Of a DNA stretch of 64,000 bases, positions 1 through 8,525 are shown in pieces (within the stretch, counting starts at the first letter, position 1; the number at the start of each line of letters is the position of its first letter). Where the stretch lies: NCBI RefSeq assembly GCF_040544485.1, contig NZ_JBDZDV010000002.1, forward strand, positions 352,531 through 416,530, read 5' to 3'. Below the pieces are notes generated by a model. That model saw only the letters and a list, made by a program, of their open reading frames with translations. It ran no database searches and was not told the DNA's origin. Source of the DNA: Lacicoccus halitifaciens. Its GTDB lineage: Bacteria; Bacillota; Bacilli; Staphylococcales; Salinicoccaceae. Both the position numbers and the translations under genes were made by a program.

Positions 1-93
1 CGGAATATAACTTCAAATAGAGCAGTAACCAATCTGTATCAAAGATGAATCAGTGACCACACTCTCCGCTTATCAGAAACTGAGGACGTGTAA

Positions 94-134
94 AAACCGG
101 TTTAGGGATTTTTCAAAAATTCCCAGACCGGTTT
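94..134 (-). terminator. Rho-independent terminator of the P-type ATPase gene
   Basis: Inverted repeat with outer arms AAACCGGT/ACCGGTTT and inner arms GGGATTTTT/AAAAATTCCC. On the minus strand it is followed by a T-rich stretch, and it lies about 60 bases past the ATPase stop codon. Bases 1-93 hold nothing I can call. Confidence 0.7.
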
Positions 135-194
135 GATTATTTCCTATGATTTTTTGCACCTGCTCTTGGAGACCGCCAAAGCATACAAGAACTT

Positions 195-2075
195 CTAATC
201 CCCGGCCTCCGCCAGAGTCATCGATTCCGCCGCTGTTTCTTCCTCACTGCCCTGGCGCAGCAGACGCAGGCCGTTCAGTATGACGAGTATGGTGGATCCT
301 TCGTGGAAGAGCACAGCAAGCGGCAGGTTCAGCAGTCCGAATATATTCAGGGTGACAAGGGAGAGGATCACACTGATTGAGAATATGACATTGCCCATGA
401 TGATCCGATTCAATCTATGGCTCAGCTTGAAACTGTAGAAAAGCTTTTGAAGGTTATTTTTTACGATCACCACTTCAGAAGATTCCATTGCAATCGAAGA
501 TCCGCTGCCCATCGCAATGCCGATATCTGCATTCGCCAGAGCCGGGGCATCATTGATGCCATCACCAATCATGCCGGCGACTTTTCCTTTCTTCTGGCTT
601 TCATTCACATACCTGATCTTGTCTTCGGGGAGGCAGCCTGCAGCATAGTCTGTGATCCCAACTTCTTCTGCGACCCTTTCGGCAACGGCTTCGTTGTCGC
701 CGGTCAGAAGAGAGACCTGGATACCTTCCGACTGGAAGTTCCGGACAGCGTGAACGGCTTCTTTCCGTACGCGGTCGGCAAGTGAAAAGTAGCCGACGAC
801 CTGGTTATTCTTCCCTACGATGATATTCGTGTTGCCGGATATACCTTTGGCCATGTAGTCCATCGGGTCATCATAATCATTGAAAGCTGAAGGCTTTCCG
901 ACTTTGATGTCCCCTTTCTTCATACCGGAACCCGGGATTTCCTCGACGGGCTGTGTTTTATCGAGACCCTCGAGGTCCAGGTTTTTGAACCGGTTGACGA
1001 TGGCTTCTGCAATGGGGTGTCCCGATTGCTGCTCGATATATATGACTTCTTTCAATATTTCTTCATCCGCAGCATGATCGACTACTTGGAAGTCACCATG
1101 AGTGAGGGTCCCTGTCTTATCACTGTACAGGATATCCATGGTGCTCAGTGCTTCCATCGCGGCACCGCCTTTGAACAGCACCCCGTTCCTCGCACCGTTA
1201 CTGATGGCACTGAGTGTTGCCGGGGTGGCTGATGCCACGAGAGCACATGGGCTCGCCACCGTCAGCATGACCATCCCCCTGTAGAAAGATTCGCGGAAGG
1301 AAAGGTCGTTGAAGGTATAGAGTATGAATATGAAAATCGGCACGCCGACCAGCACACCGATGACATATCTTGATTCGATGCGGTCGATGAACTTGGAGAT
1401 TTTGGAAGGTCTATTCTGCGCCTCCTCCACCATCCGGATGATGTTTGAAAACACTGTGTCATCACTTGATTTGTTCACTTTAAGATAGAAAGAATTACCT
1501 TCATTGATCGTTCCGGCAAATACTTCCTTCCCTTTCACCTTCGTCACAGGTACGGACTCCCCCGTCAGGGCAGATTCGTTGACGAACGTATCCCTGTCGG
1601 CATAACCGTCTATTGGAATCTGTGAACCCCTTGAGACGACCACCGTGTCCCCTGCAGTGAGCTCTACTGTGGGCACTTCCACGACATCCCCGTTCTCTTT
1701 GAGCAACTGGGCAGTCGAGGGCACTTGCGACATCAACTCCGAAATGGCCCTGGTGGATTTACTTGATGCATAATCTTCCAGCACTTCAGATCCGGCAAAG
1801 ATGAACAGAAGAAGCGCACCTTCCGATTCAAAGCCGATGATCACTGCGCCGATCGCAGCCAAAATCATCAACAGATCCACATTCGGGGATTTTGATCTGA
1901 TGGTTTCCACCATGGCGTTTTTCGCTGCAAAGAATCCCAAAAAGAATATGGCTGCATAAAATGAGAGAGTGCTTCCAATGTCGGTGAAGAGCATGAGGAT
2001 GAAGCCTGTAACTATGAAAATCATCCCCAGAAGGAGAAACTGACCGGCACGATTCTTGATCAGATAATTCATCAT
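195..2075 (-). CDS. P1B-4-type heavy-metal translocating ATPase (ZosA/PfeT/CtpD-like)
   Basis: Metal-exporting P-type ATPase of 626 residues in the cytoplasmic membrane. Visible landmarks are the TGES actuator motif (171-174), the SPC transport motif in a membrane helix (275-277), the DKTGT phosphorylation site (319-323), the SGHP nucleotide-site motif (351-354), GDGIND, and a HEGST motif in the last membrane segment. SPC together with HEG(G/S)T defines the P1B-4 group, whose characterised members export Fe(II), Co(II) or Zn(II). As usual for that group there is no N-terminal HMA domain. The start is the first of two ATGs after a GGGAAGGA ribosome site. It is divergent from cstR, and TATAAT on its strand (2111-2116) may be its -10. 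The metal cannot be decided from sequence. Confidence 0.9.
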   Translation of the reverse strand: MMNYLIKNRAGQFLLLGMIFIVTGFILMLFTDIGSTLSFYAAIFFLGFFAAKNAMVETIRSKSPNVDLLMILAAIGAVIIGFESEGALLLFIFAGSEVLEDYASSKSTRAISELMSQVPSTAQLLKENGDVVEVPTVELTAGDTVVVSRGSQIPIDGYADRDTFVNESALTGESVPVTKVKGKEVFAGTINEGNSFYLKVNKSSDDTVFSNIIRMVEEAQNRPSKISKFIDRIESRYVIGVLVGVPIFIFILYTFNDLSFRESFYRGMVMLTVASPCALVASATPATLSAISNGARNGVLFKGGAAMEALSTMDILYSDKTGTLTHGDFQVVDHAADEEILKEVIYIEQQSGHPIAEAIVNRFKNLDLEGLDKTQPVEEIPGSGMKKGDIKVGKPSAFNDYDDPMDYMAKGISGNTNIIVGKNNQVVGYFSLADRVRKEAVHAVRNFQSEGIQVSLLTGDNEAVAERVAEEVGITDYAAGCLPEDKIRYVNESQKKGKVAGMIGDGINDAPALANADIGIAMGSGSSIAMESSEVVIVKNNLQKLFYSFKLSHRLNRIIMGNVIFSISVILSLVTLNIFGLLNLPLAVLFHEGSTILVILNGLRLLRQGSEEETAAESMTLAEAGD

Positions 2076-2199
2076 TTGACTGGATCCTTCCCTTCCTGTA
2101 CTTTAATTCCATTATAGCCGAAATCATCATCGCCTTTTATAAAGCTGCCTTATTTTTCCTGCCAAAATATAAATATTCATCTTTCGGTGATAATTTTAT

Positions 2200-2215
2200 A
2201 TACCCGATAGGGTAT
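2200..2215. promoter_or_regulatory. CstR-type operator upstream of cstR
   Basis: Palindrome ATACCCGATAGGGTAT, with perfect 6-bp arms around GATA, ending exactly where the cstR -35 box begins. The C-tract/G-tract palindrome is the known style of CsoR/CstR operators. Two more 16-bp sites of the same shape flank the cstA promoter, so autoregulation by CstR is the likely reading. Confidence 0.8.
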
Positions 2216-2244
2216 TTGACAAAGTAAAAATGATGATTTATAAT
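2216..2244 (+). promoter_or_regulatory. Sigma-A promoter of cstR
   Basis: Consensus TTGACA at 2216-2221 and TATAAT at 2239-2244 with a 17-base spacer. The upstream ATG at 2230 lies inside this promoter and so cannot be the cstR start. Confidence 0.85.
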
Positions 2245-2277
2245 ACAGTATATAATAAATTTTGGAAGGTGATCGTA

Positions 2278-2562
2278 TTGACCGGGCTTGAGGAAAAAAC
2301 AGTATATGATAAAGCCGTGATTAACAGGATCAGCCGTCTCCAGGGACAGATAAATGGAGCGTTGAAGATGATGGAAGAAGGAAAGAACTGTAAAGACGTG
2401 GTCACCCAATTGAGTGCAGCTAAGAATGCCCTCAACCGTACGATGAACATCATTGTCAGTGAAAACCTGGTTCAGTGCGTCAAAGAAACGATGAACAATC
2501 CAGATGAAGATACAGATGAACTTGTTAAAGAAGCAGTAGAATTGTTGAATAAGAGCAGATGA
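2278..2562 (+). CDS. cstR: Persulfide-sensing repressor CstR (CsoR family)
   Basis: Small all-helical repressor of 94 residues. In the Staphylococcus aureus homologue two cysteines form di- or polysulfide crosslinks with reactive sulfur species, which releases the cst operator. Both cysteines are present (38 and 67). The position four before the second cysteine is Asn, where copper-sensing CsoR has His, which marks this as CstR rather than CsoR. The start is a TTG at 2278: GGAAGG lies eight bases upstream, and the longer ATG at 2230 falls within the promoter. It is separated from cstA by its own 3' end and a second operator-flanked promoter. Confidence 0.88.
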   Translation: MTGLEEKTVYDKAVINRISRLQGQINGALKMMEEGKNCKDVVTQLSAAKNALNRTMNIIVSENLVQCVKETMNNPDEDTDELVKEAVELLNKSR

Positions 2563-2592
2563 TTCCATCTGTTTTTATTTTTTCGATAAAAA

Positions 2593-2608
2593 ATACCCCC
2601 GCAGGTAT
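2593..2608. promoter_or_regulatory. CstR-type operator 1 of the cstA promoter
   Basis: ATACCCCCGCAGGTAT: 5-bp arms ATACC/GGTAT around a 6-base centre. It abuts the cstA -35 box in the same way as the site in front of cstR. Confidence 0.75.
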
Positions 2609-2637
2609 TTGACAAATTAAACGAGCGCTGTTATTAT
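2609..2637 (+). promoter_or_regulatory. Sigma-A promoter of cstA-cstB-tauE
   Basis: TTGACA at 2609-2614, a 17-base spacer and TATTAT at 2632-2637. The promoter is bracketed by two operators, so a bound repressor would cover both ends of the polymerase site. Confidence 0.82.
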
Positions 2638-2651
2638 ACCCCTATAGGTAT
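2636..2651. promoter_or_regulatory. CstR-type operator 2 of the cstA promoter
   Basis: ATACCCCTATAGGTAT, overlapping the end of the -10 box and covering the likely transcription start. It has the same arms as operator 1. Confidence 0.78.
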
Positions 2652-2677
2652 TAAAAGCAGGAGGATGATTCAAAAAT

Positions 2678-3778
2678 ATGAGTAACGCTAAAATAAAGTA
2701 CCACATTAATGATGCCGACCGCCTGGTCGAAGCAAATGAATATCTGTTGGATGTAAGAGAACCTTTCGAATATGAAATGGGACACATCGCTGAGGCGGAC
2801 AATGTATCCGTGAATGAAATTGAAGATCGCCTCGATGAACTGCCGAAGGACAGAAAGATCCATGTATACTGCCAGCGCGGAAAACGCGGAGCAAATGCAG
2901 TGGAAATACTGAAGACCAATGGTTTTGATGCAGTGAACCTTGAAGAAGGCTACTCTGCATACACAGGTAAATATGACAGCGCACAGGAAACTGCAGCGAC
3001 TGCTGAAGATGTTTCAGCCGATAATGTTGAAATTGATCCGAACCGGGTAAAGGTGGAAGCAAGCGGTCTCCAATGTCCGGGTCCCCTTCTTAAGGTTAAC
3101 GAAGTGATGGGAGAACTCGAACCGGGACAGCAGATGGAAATCACGGTCACAGACTTCGGTTTCTGTACAGACGTTGAAGCATGGGCCCGCAAGACAGGGC
3201 ATTCCGTCCTTAAAAATGAAAAAATGGAAAACAAAGTTGAGGTCGTATTGAGAAAGAACGCACCTCAGGCCAAAACAGCCGGCGAAGGCCATCAGATGGT
3301 CGAAACGAAAGACGGCGCGACGATGGTCGTATTCAGCGGGGATATGGATAAGGCACTGGCTTCATTCATCATCGCGACCGGTGCGAAAAGCATGGGCAAA
3401 GATGTCACGATGTTCTTCACTTTCTGGGGACTCAATGTCATCAAGGACCCGAAAGCACCGAAAAAGAACAAAACCGGCCTCGACAAGGCATTCAGCATGA
3501 TGATGCCGAAGTCCGCCTCCAGACTTCCGATCTCCAACATGAACATGTTCGGCCTGGGATCCAAAATGATCCAATATGTAATGAAGAAGAAGAAAGTTGA
3601 CGCGCTTACTGAAATGATAGAGAAAGCTGATAAACTCGGCGTCAAAATGGTCGCCTGCACGATGAGCATGGATATCATGGCGATCGACGAAGATGAGCTT
3701 CTCCCCAACGTCAATTTCGGCGGCGTAGGCACCTATCTCGGTGATGCGGAAAACGGCAACCTGAACCTGTTCATATAA
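2678..3778 (+). CDS. cstA: CstA, rhodanese-TusA-DsrE multidomain sulfurtransferase
   Basis: Cytoplasmic persulfide-transfer protein of 366 residues. Domain order matches staphylococcal CstA: an N-terminal rhodanese with active cysteine 65 (YCQRGKRG), a TusA domain with the CPGP motif (cysteine 133), and a DsrE-like domain with cysteine 327 (VACTMSMD). These cysteines are expected to pass sulfane sulfur from one domain to the next. AGGAGG at 2659-2664 precedes the ATG by 13 bases, a long spacing. It is first in the cstA-cstB-tauE transcript, and the operators around its promoter make induction by persulfide or polysulfide likely. Confidence 0.9.
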   Translation: MSNAKIKYHINDADRLVEANEYLLDVREPFEYEMGHIAEADNVSVNEIEDRLDELPKDRKIHVYCQRGKRGANAVEILKTNGFDAVNLEEGYSAYTGKYDSAQETAATAEDVSADNVEIDPNRVKVEASGLQCPGPLLKVNEVMGELEPGQQMEITVTDFGFCTDVEAWARKTGHSVLKNEKMENKVEVVLRKNAPQAKTAGEGHQMVETKDGATMVVFSGDMDKALASFIIATGAKSMGKDVTMFFTFWGLNVIKDPKAPKKNKTGLDKAFSMMMPKSASRLPISNMNMFGLGSKMIQYVMKKKKVDALTEMIEKADKLGVKMVACTMSMDIMAIDEDELLPNVNFGGVGTYLGDAENGNLNLFI

Positions 3779-3851
3779 TTGAACGGGGTTCAGCAGATCA
3801 GCTTCGGAAAAAACAAATAAAATCAATCAAAATTTCAAGGAGTGTATTTAA

Positions 3852-5213
3852 ATGTTCTTTAAACAATTCTTCGATAAAAAACTTGCACAGACTTCCTACA
3901 TGGTTGCCTGCCAGAAGACACAGGAGGCAATCATCATCGACCCGAAACGTGTCATTGATGAGTATGAGGAAGTGGCTAAATCAGAAGGCTTCAACATCAC
4001 CCAGGTGACGGAGACACACATCCACGCAGACTTCGCTTCCGGTCTTCGCGATGCGGCAAAGCGCTTCAATGCGACAGCATATGTATCCGATGAAGGCGGC
4101 GAGAACTGGAAATATGAAAATATGCCGGAAGATACCGTCTACCTCAAAGACGGTGATATCATCAATGTCGGTAATGTAGAGCTTAAAGTCGTCCATACGC
4201 CGGGGCACACCCCTGAGAGCATTTCATTCGTATTGACCGACCGCGGCGGCGGAAGTGATGAGCCTATGGGCATCTTCACCGGAGACTTCCTCTTCGTCGG
4301 GGACATCGGTCGTCCAGATCTGCTCGAAGAAGCGGCAAAAATGGAAGGTACGACCGAAGAGGGCGCGAATGCGATGTTCGATTCCCTCAAAAAATTGAAT
4401 GATTATCCAGACTTCATGCAGGTATGGCCTGGCCACGGTGCAGGCAGCGCGTGCGGCAAATCCCTCGGTGCAGTGCCATTGTCCACTCTTGGATATGAGC
4501 GCAAAAACAACTGGGTGTTCGAATATGAAAATAAAGATGCCTTCATCAAGGAGCTGACAAGTGATCAGCCTGAGCCGCCAAGCTACTTTGCACAGATGAA
4601 GAAGGTCAATAAGGCAGGCCTGCCTGAATTCAAGGTGAAGGAAGTCGAAGTCGGTACACCTGATAAGCTTCCAGGCCAGCTGTTCGACCTCAGAAGCAAG
4701 GAAGAATTCAAAAAGGGATTCAAGAAAGGCGCCATCAACATCCCATACAATGACAAATTCCTTCAATTTGCAGGATGGTATGTAGATTATGAGCAGCCGA
4801 TGACAGTAATCGCCAATCCTGAATACAGCAAGACTCTCCAGGAAGATCTTGCATCCATCGGTTTCGACAACCTTAAGCTGATCGTCCCTGAAGATAAAGC
4901 GGACAAGTACTTCGATGATTCCTACGAAAATGTAACGCCTGAAGAGTTGGTTGAAAACCATGAAGATAAGCATATCCTGGACGTTCGTTCCACTTCCGAG
5001 TACAAGGAAGGCAACCTCGATAATGCACATCATATCCACTTTGGTCATCTCGATGAGAAAGAAGTGCCATTCAACACAGACGACACAATATATGTCCACT
5101 GTCAATCCGGTGTACGTTCAGCCATCGCGATGAGTGCACTTAAAGCACGCGGCTTCGATAATGTCGTCAATATAGAAAAAGGCTATGCTGGCATTAAAGA
5201 AGCGATGAACTGA
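3852..5213 (+). CDS. cstB: CstB, persulfide dioxygenase-sulfurtransferase
   Basis: Non-haem iron enzyme of 453 residues that oxidises low-molecular-weight persulfides toward thiosulfate in the characterised homologue. Residues 1-240 are a metallo-beta-lactamase-fold dioxygenase with HxHxD (56, 58, 60), His119, Asp145 and His195 as likely metal ligands. Cysteines 20 and 201 are also conserved. Around 275-345 there is a rhodanese-like domain without an active cysteine, and the C-terminal rhodanese carries cysteine 417 in HCQSGVRS. AAGGAG stands nine bases before the ATG. Its TGA overlaps the tauE ATG by one base. A broken near-copy lies at 15848. Confidence 0.92.
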   Translation: MFFKQFFDKKLAQTSYMVACQKTQEAIIIDPKRVIDEYEEVAKSEGFNITQVTETHIHADFASGLRDAAKRFNATAYVSDEGGENWKYENMPEDTVYLKDGDIINVGNVELKVVHTPGHTPESISFVLTDRGGGSDEPMGIFTGDFLFVGDIGRPDLLEEAAKMEGTTEEGANAMFDSLKKLNDYPDFMQVWPGHGAGSACGKSLGAVPLSTLGYERKNNWVFEYENKDAFIKELTSDQPEPPSYFAQMKKVNKAGLPEFKVKEVEVGTPDKLPGQLFDLRSKEEFKKGFKKGAINIPYNDKFLQFAGWYVDYEQPMTVIANPEYSKTLQEDLASIGFDNLKLIVPEDKADKYFDDSYENVTPEELVENHEDKHILDVRSTSEYKEGNLDNAHHIHFGHLDEKEVPFNTDDTIYVHCQSGVRSAIAMSALKARGFDNVVNIEKGYAGIKEAMN

Positions 5214-5992
5214 TGGACATCACTTTTATAATCGTTATATTCCTGATCGGATTCATCGGTTCCTTCATCTCCGGGATGGTGGGAATCGGTGGCTCCATCA
5301 TAAAGTATCCAATGTTGCTTTATATTCCATCCATGCTTGGAATCGCTGCATTCACTTCCCATGAGGTGGCGGGCATCAGTGCCGTACAGGTTTTCTTTGC
5401 AACGATTGCCGGCGTATGGGCATATAAAAGCAGCGGTTATTTGAACATGAGATTGATTGCCTATATGGGTGGGGCCATCCTCATCGGCAGCCTGCTCGGT
5501 GGATACGGGTCGGAATTCCTCACTGAGACTCAGATAGACATCGTATATGCAATACTTGCAACAATTGCGGTAGTCATGATGTTCCTTCCAAAAAAGGAAG
5601 TGCCATTCAATCCAGGTGATGATCTCGATTTCAATGGTCCTCTGGCAGCTGCACTTGCATTCATCACCGGTGCTGCAGCAGGTATCGTTGGTGCTGCGGG
5701 TGCATTCATACTCGTACCGATTATGCTTGTAGTGCTTAAGATACCTACCAGGGTAACCATTGCCACAAGCCTTGCCGTCACGTTCATTTCTTCCATTGGT
5801 ACCACAATCGGTAAGGTTGTGACGGATCAGGTACTCTATGGGCCCGCAGTCATCATGATCATAGCCAGTCTCATTGCTGCACCTCTGGGTGCCAAGGCAG
5901 GCCAGAACATGAATACGAAGATTCTTCAATGGATACTTGCCCTGCTCATTTTGGGAACTTCTTTGAAAATATGGGGGGAGATTCTTTTCTAG
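5213..5992 (+). CDS. tauE: TauE/SafE-family sulfite or sulfonate exporter
   Basis: Membrane protein of 259 residues with about eight helices in two repeated halves. The Gly-rich repeat starts are visible near residues 13-25 (SGMVGIGGS) and 150-165. TauE proteins of cst loci are assigned to export of sulfite or related sulfur anions made by the detoxification enzymes. It starts within the cstB stop codon (TGATG), so translation is coupled. No sulfide:quinone oxidoreductase gene follows, unlike the S. aureus cst locus. Confidence 0.88.
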   Translation: MDITFIIVIFLIGFIGSFISGMVGIGGSIIKYPMLLYIPSMLGIAAFTSHEVAGISAVQVFFATIAGVWAYKSSGYLNMRLIAYMGGAILIGSLLGGYGSEFLTETQIDIVYAILATIAVVMMFLPKKEVPFNPGDDLDFNGPLAAALAFITGAAAGIVGAAGAFILVPIMLVVLKIPTRVTIATSLAVTFISSIGTTIGKVVTDQVLYGPAVIMIIASLIAAPLGAKAGQNMNTKILQWILALLILGTSLKIWGEILF

Positions 5993-6056
5993 TTGTTTCC
6001 TGCCGACTGTAAAATTCCATATTAAATGCATCCATATAGCTGGATGGGCCATTTAT

Positions 6057-6114
6057 GGTCACTCAAGGTGCTCTTCGATGAAGATATTTTGAGTGGTTCA
6101 TAAGTGGCCTTTTA
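6057..6114 (+). terminator. Probable terminator of the cst operon
   Basis: Long imperfect hairpin pairing GGCCATTTATG..CACTCAA with TTGAGTG..CATAAGTGGCC, followed by TTTTA. It lies 65 bases after tauE. Confidence 0.55.
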
Positions 6115-6214
6115 CATAAGTTTTAATTCTTAGTTCCGGCGGGACTTTAACGGCCTGCTCATGAGATGATATATTTAAATCATTACAAATGATAAAAAAG
6201 GCGGCTGTTTAATA

Positions 6215-6835
6215 ATGAAAATTTTAACTTTAGGCGCAACCGGACGGACCGGCAGCCATATATTGAAGTCTGCACTTGGTGATGGCCACCATGTGACGGC
6301 CCTCGTGCGGGATGCAGAAAAAATCCAGGTGGAAAACAGCAATTTAACGGTGATGGAGGGCAATGCACTGAGTAAATCAGACATAGAGAATGCGGCAGCG
6401 GGCATGGATGTTGTAATCAGTGCGCTGGGTACAGACGGGACGACGACACTCTCAGAGAGCATGCCCTTTGTTATCAAAGCAATGGAAGAAGCGGGGATAA
6501 GACGGATCATCACCATCGGAACTGCGGGCATTCTGGACAGCAGGACCGAGCCCGGGAAATTACGCTACCAATCCAATGAATCAAGAAGAAGGACGACGCG
6601 GGCGGCAAAGGAACATCATAAAGTCTATGAGCTGCTTGAAAGGTCGAATTTGGATTGGACGATCGTCTGCCCGACCTACCTGCCGGATGGTGAGTATACG
6701 GGTGAATATCGTGTGGAGCGGGATTTCCTGCCCGAAGAAGGGAAAATGATCTCCGTCCCTGACACGGCAGAATTTGCATACAGTCAGATCGAAGACGACA
6801 GATTTATTAAATCACGTGTAGGTATTGCTTATTGA
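6215..6835 (+). CDS. NAD(P)-binding Rossmann-fold protein, atypical SDR (NmrA/BVR-B-like)
   Basis: Protein of 206 residues opening with the dinucleotide-binding motif GATGRTG at residues 8-14. The rest follows the NAD(P)H-binding atypical short-chain dehydrogenase pattern, with VISALG after strand 4 and a late DWTIVCPTYL. Such proteins are oxidoreductases or redox-sensing regulators, and the substrate is unknown. The ribosome site is weak (AAGGCGG). It stands alone downstream of the cst terminator. A shortened homologue lies at 9787-10251 across the AT-rich patch. Confidence 0.75.
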   Translation: MKILTLGATGRTGSHILKSALGDGHHVTALVRDAEKIQVENSNLTVMEGNALSKSDIENAAAGMDVVISALGTDGTTTLSESMPFVIKAMEEAGIRRIITIGTAGILDSRTEPGKLRYQSNESRRRTTRAAKEHHKVYELLERSNLDWTIVCPTYLPDGEYTGEYRVERDFLPEEGKMISVPDTAEFAYSQIEDDRFIKSRVGIAY

Positions 6836-6884
6836 GACTCCACAAAAAATAGGGACTTTTGAAAGTCCCTCCTTGTCAATTTAG

Positions 6885-6958
6885 ACGCTATTTTGCACCT
6901 GTTTTAAGCGCTATTTTGCCTTTAAGAATGTAACTAGCATAACCAGTTGAAGAACGCT
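6885..6958. repeat. Degenerate interspersed repeat, copy A (CGCTATTTTGC motif)
   Basis: Three spaced occurrences of CGCTATTTT, two of them CGCTATTTTGC (at 6886 and 6909), the third near 6955. The segment from the first motif through TTTAAG aligns, at roughly 70 percent by eye, with 9656-9722 on the other side of the AT-rich patch. Confidence 0.5.
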
Positions 6959-7260
6959 ATTTTATCGTCTTTGAGGAGTATTCAAAATTGTATGTATACG
7001 AGGAGAAAATATTATTATGTTGAATTTCATTTAACTACCTATATTTAGTTTAAAACAAATAGAACGAAACTCCTTTTGAAGATTCAGGATAAATACACAC
7101 AATATCACCTCAAATTAAAATTGAGAGTGTTAAATATGTTGGTCAAATGATCAGATAATAAAGAGAGCACTTTTTTAAGCTCAATATATCAGTTGACGAT
7201 GTAGTTTTTAGTTGAATATTACTTAATTACTCAACAATGTAAACCCTATTTTTTAGCTAA

Positions 7261-7476
7261 CTAGATGGCATTAGTAGTGTTTATCAAAACTATTCTATTC
7301 TCTTAAAACAAAGTGGAATATTGCTCTTCTATATTGATGTTCATAGTTGTACTTATGCAACTGCTAAACTAGACTCAAAAGTTGAGTTCTACTCGACGGT
7401 TACACACGTGAGCTCTAATACAGATTTAAGCATTGAAGTCTGTACTGGCCATAGTGGCTGTGAAAGTGATAGTTAA
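7261..7476 (+). pseudogene. Possible 3' remnant of an unknown small-protein gene
   Basis: Open frame of 71 codons without an ATG start or ribosome site. The C-terminal half reads like hydrophilic protein (TAKLDSKVEFYSTVTHVS) with three cysteines. I recognise no family. It could be a decayed secreted peptide or chance, and it lies wholly in the AT-rich stretch. Confidence 0.2.
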
Positions 7477-7544
7477 TGTGATTTCACTTTTATAAATAAG
7501 TATAATTACTCATTCTCTGGAATGATTCAGATAGTGTGAAATAA

Positions 7545-7586
7545 AAAGTAGTAGACCAACTGGAATAATGGTTGGTCTACTACTTT
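7545..7586 (-). terminator. Terminator of the CueP gene
   Basis: Perfect 16-bp stem (AAAGTAGTAGACCAAC and its complement) with a 10-base loop, eight bases past the CueP stop and followed by AT-rich sequence on the minus strand. Confidence 0.8.
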
Positions 7587-7593
7587 ATTGAAT

Positions 7594-8100
7594 TTATTTA
7601 AGTTGCAAATCTGTTAAGCAGGTGCTGTCTCCTTCAAAAGTAGAGAAGTCATGGCTCACAGCTTTATCATGGTAACTGATTTCCATCGTATAATTTTTAT
7701 CTCTTGGTAACCAGAAATCCAAAAATCCATTTTCAAGGGTGGTCAATGTCTCGTCAACATAAATCTCGCCTTCATCGTCTGTGATCTTTACATTCATCTT
7801 TTCGTTTGCCAGTTCACCTTGACAGCCTGTCAAGCTATGAAATTCGCACGGATGAGTGTATGTAAGATAAGGAGCCACCGAAACGAAAAACTCATCTTCA
7901 GGAAGAGTGTAAGTATCTTCATTGCTATCATCCTGTACAACAAGGGTCTTATCGTTAATAGAAGCCGACTCTACTGTATTACTGGCACTTAATTCTGAAA
8001 CAAGCTCTTTGATGTCTATTTCATTAGAAGTTGATTCATTTCCGCACCCAGCTATAATTAACGTTAATCCTAAAAAAATTGGCATTAAGTATTTCTTCAT
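7594..8100 (-). CDS. cueP: CueP-family copper-binding lipoprotein
   Basis: Exported lipoprotein of 168 residues. A signal peptide ends in the lipobox IAGC with cysteine 19. The family core HPCEFHSLTGCQGE holds cysteines 85 and 93, and the C-terminus has cysteine 161 in TCLTDLQLK; these three are the conserved cysteines of the CueP family. In Salmonella CueP is the main periplasmic copper protein and supplies copper to superoxide dismutase; the Gram-positive role is less well defined. AAGGAGG before the ATG at 8100 decides the start over a longer upstream frame. It is more AT-rich than the flanking genes, which suggests transfer. A ccdA remnant lies just upstream. Confidence 0.85.
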   Translation of the reverse strand: MKKYLMPIFLGLTLIIAGCGNESTSNEIDIKELVSELSASNTVESASINDKTLVVQDDSNEDTYTLPEDEFFVSVAPYLTYTHPCEFHSLTGCQGELANEKMNVKITDDEGEIYVDETLTTLENGFLDFWLPRDKNYTMEISYHDKAVSHDFSTFEGDSTCLTDLQLK

Positions 8101-8261
8101 TAAAAAAACCTCCTTATATTTTATTGTATCAATTCGTGTCACTTGCTTTATAAGAGAATATAACGAATATATGAAATATTGATTTAAGAAAAGACAGACT
8201 ATGACATTTACTTTCTTTTCTTAAATATTTTAAACGGGTTTTCCGGTTTTTGTATTTATAG

Positions 8262-8456
8262 CTAGAATCCTTGGAAATCCCCGAAGAAGGGCTGCAACCA
8301 AATGATGATCTGTGTTAAGCCATCGAAATACAACAGTACACCCATCAGAATCATGATCACGCCACCAACCTGCATAATTCTGTTTGAGTATTTCAACATC
8401 CAGCGTGTTCGGGATACAAAGAAACTCAAAATGAAGAATGGAACTGCACAACGGCA
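8262..8456 (-). pseudogene. ccdA: ccdA 3' remnant (cytochrome c biogenesis/thiol-disulfide membrane protein)
   Basis: The minus strand from about 8444 to the TAG at 8262 translates to VPFFILSFFVSRTRW, then LKYSNRIMQVGGVIMILMG, then TQIIIWLQPFFGDFQGF. That is the characteristic C-terminus of CcdA, a thiol-disulfide electron carrier across the membrane. Everything upstream of that in the gene is missing: the frame runs directly into the leader of the response regulator on the other strand. The break therefore lies around 8445-8520. Confidence 0.72.
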
Positions 8457-8525
8457 GGATGGAAGTCGAAAGTGAACCCGGTGAAGGAACAGTATTCAAC
8501 ATATCTTTGCCAAAGGAGAAGACGT

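Larger units (their letters stand above)
6836..7544. other. AT-rich intergenic stretch without a clear gene
   Basis: About 700 bases noticeably richer in A and T than the flanks. It starts with a small hairpin (AGGGACTTT/AAAGTCCCT, 6851-6870) that can end the preceding gene, then carries a degenerate repeat (6885-6958) and one short open frame (see 7261). Nothing else is recognisable. Confidence 0.6.

Noticed and set aside
1..93. 3' end of a gene entering from the left
   Set aside because: All frames are short and have no recognisable protein sequence.
2230..2277. ATG-initiated longer form of cstR
   Set aside because: The ATG and the first codons overlap the spacer and -10 box of the cstR promoter, so they are not in the transcript; TTG at 2278 has a well-spaced ribosome site.
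4224..5105. Long minus-strand frame opposite cstB
   Set aside because: No ribosome site, and its composition is that of a complement strand; cstB is certain on the plus strand. The same holds for the equivalent frame opposite the second copy.
5183..6052. Long minus-strand frame opposite tauE
   Set aside because: Cysteine- and histidine-rich nonsense composition; an antisense shadow of a well-supported membrane protein gene.
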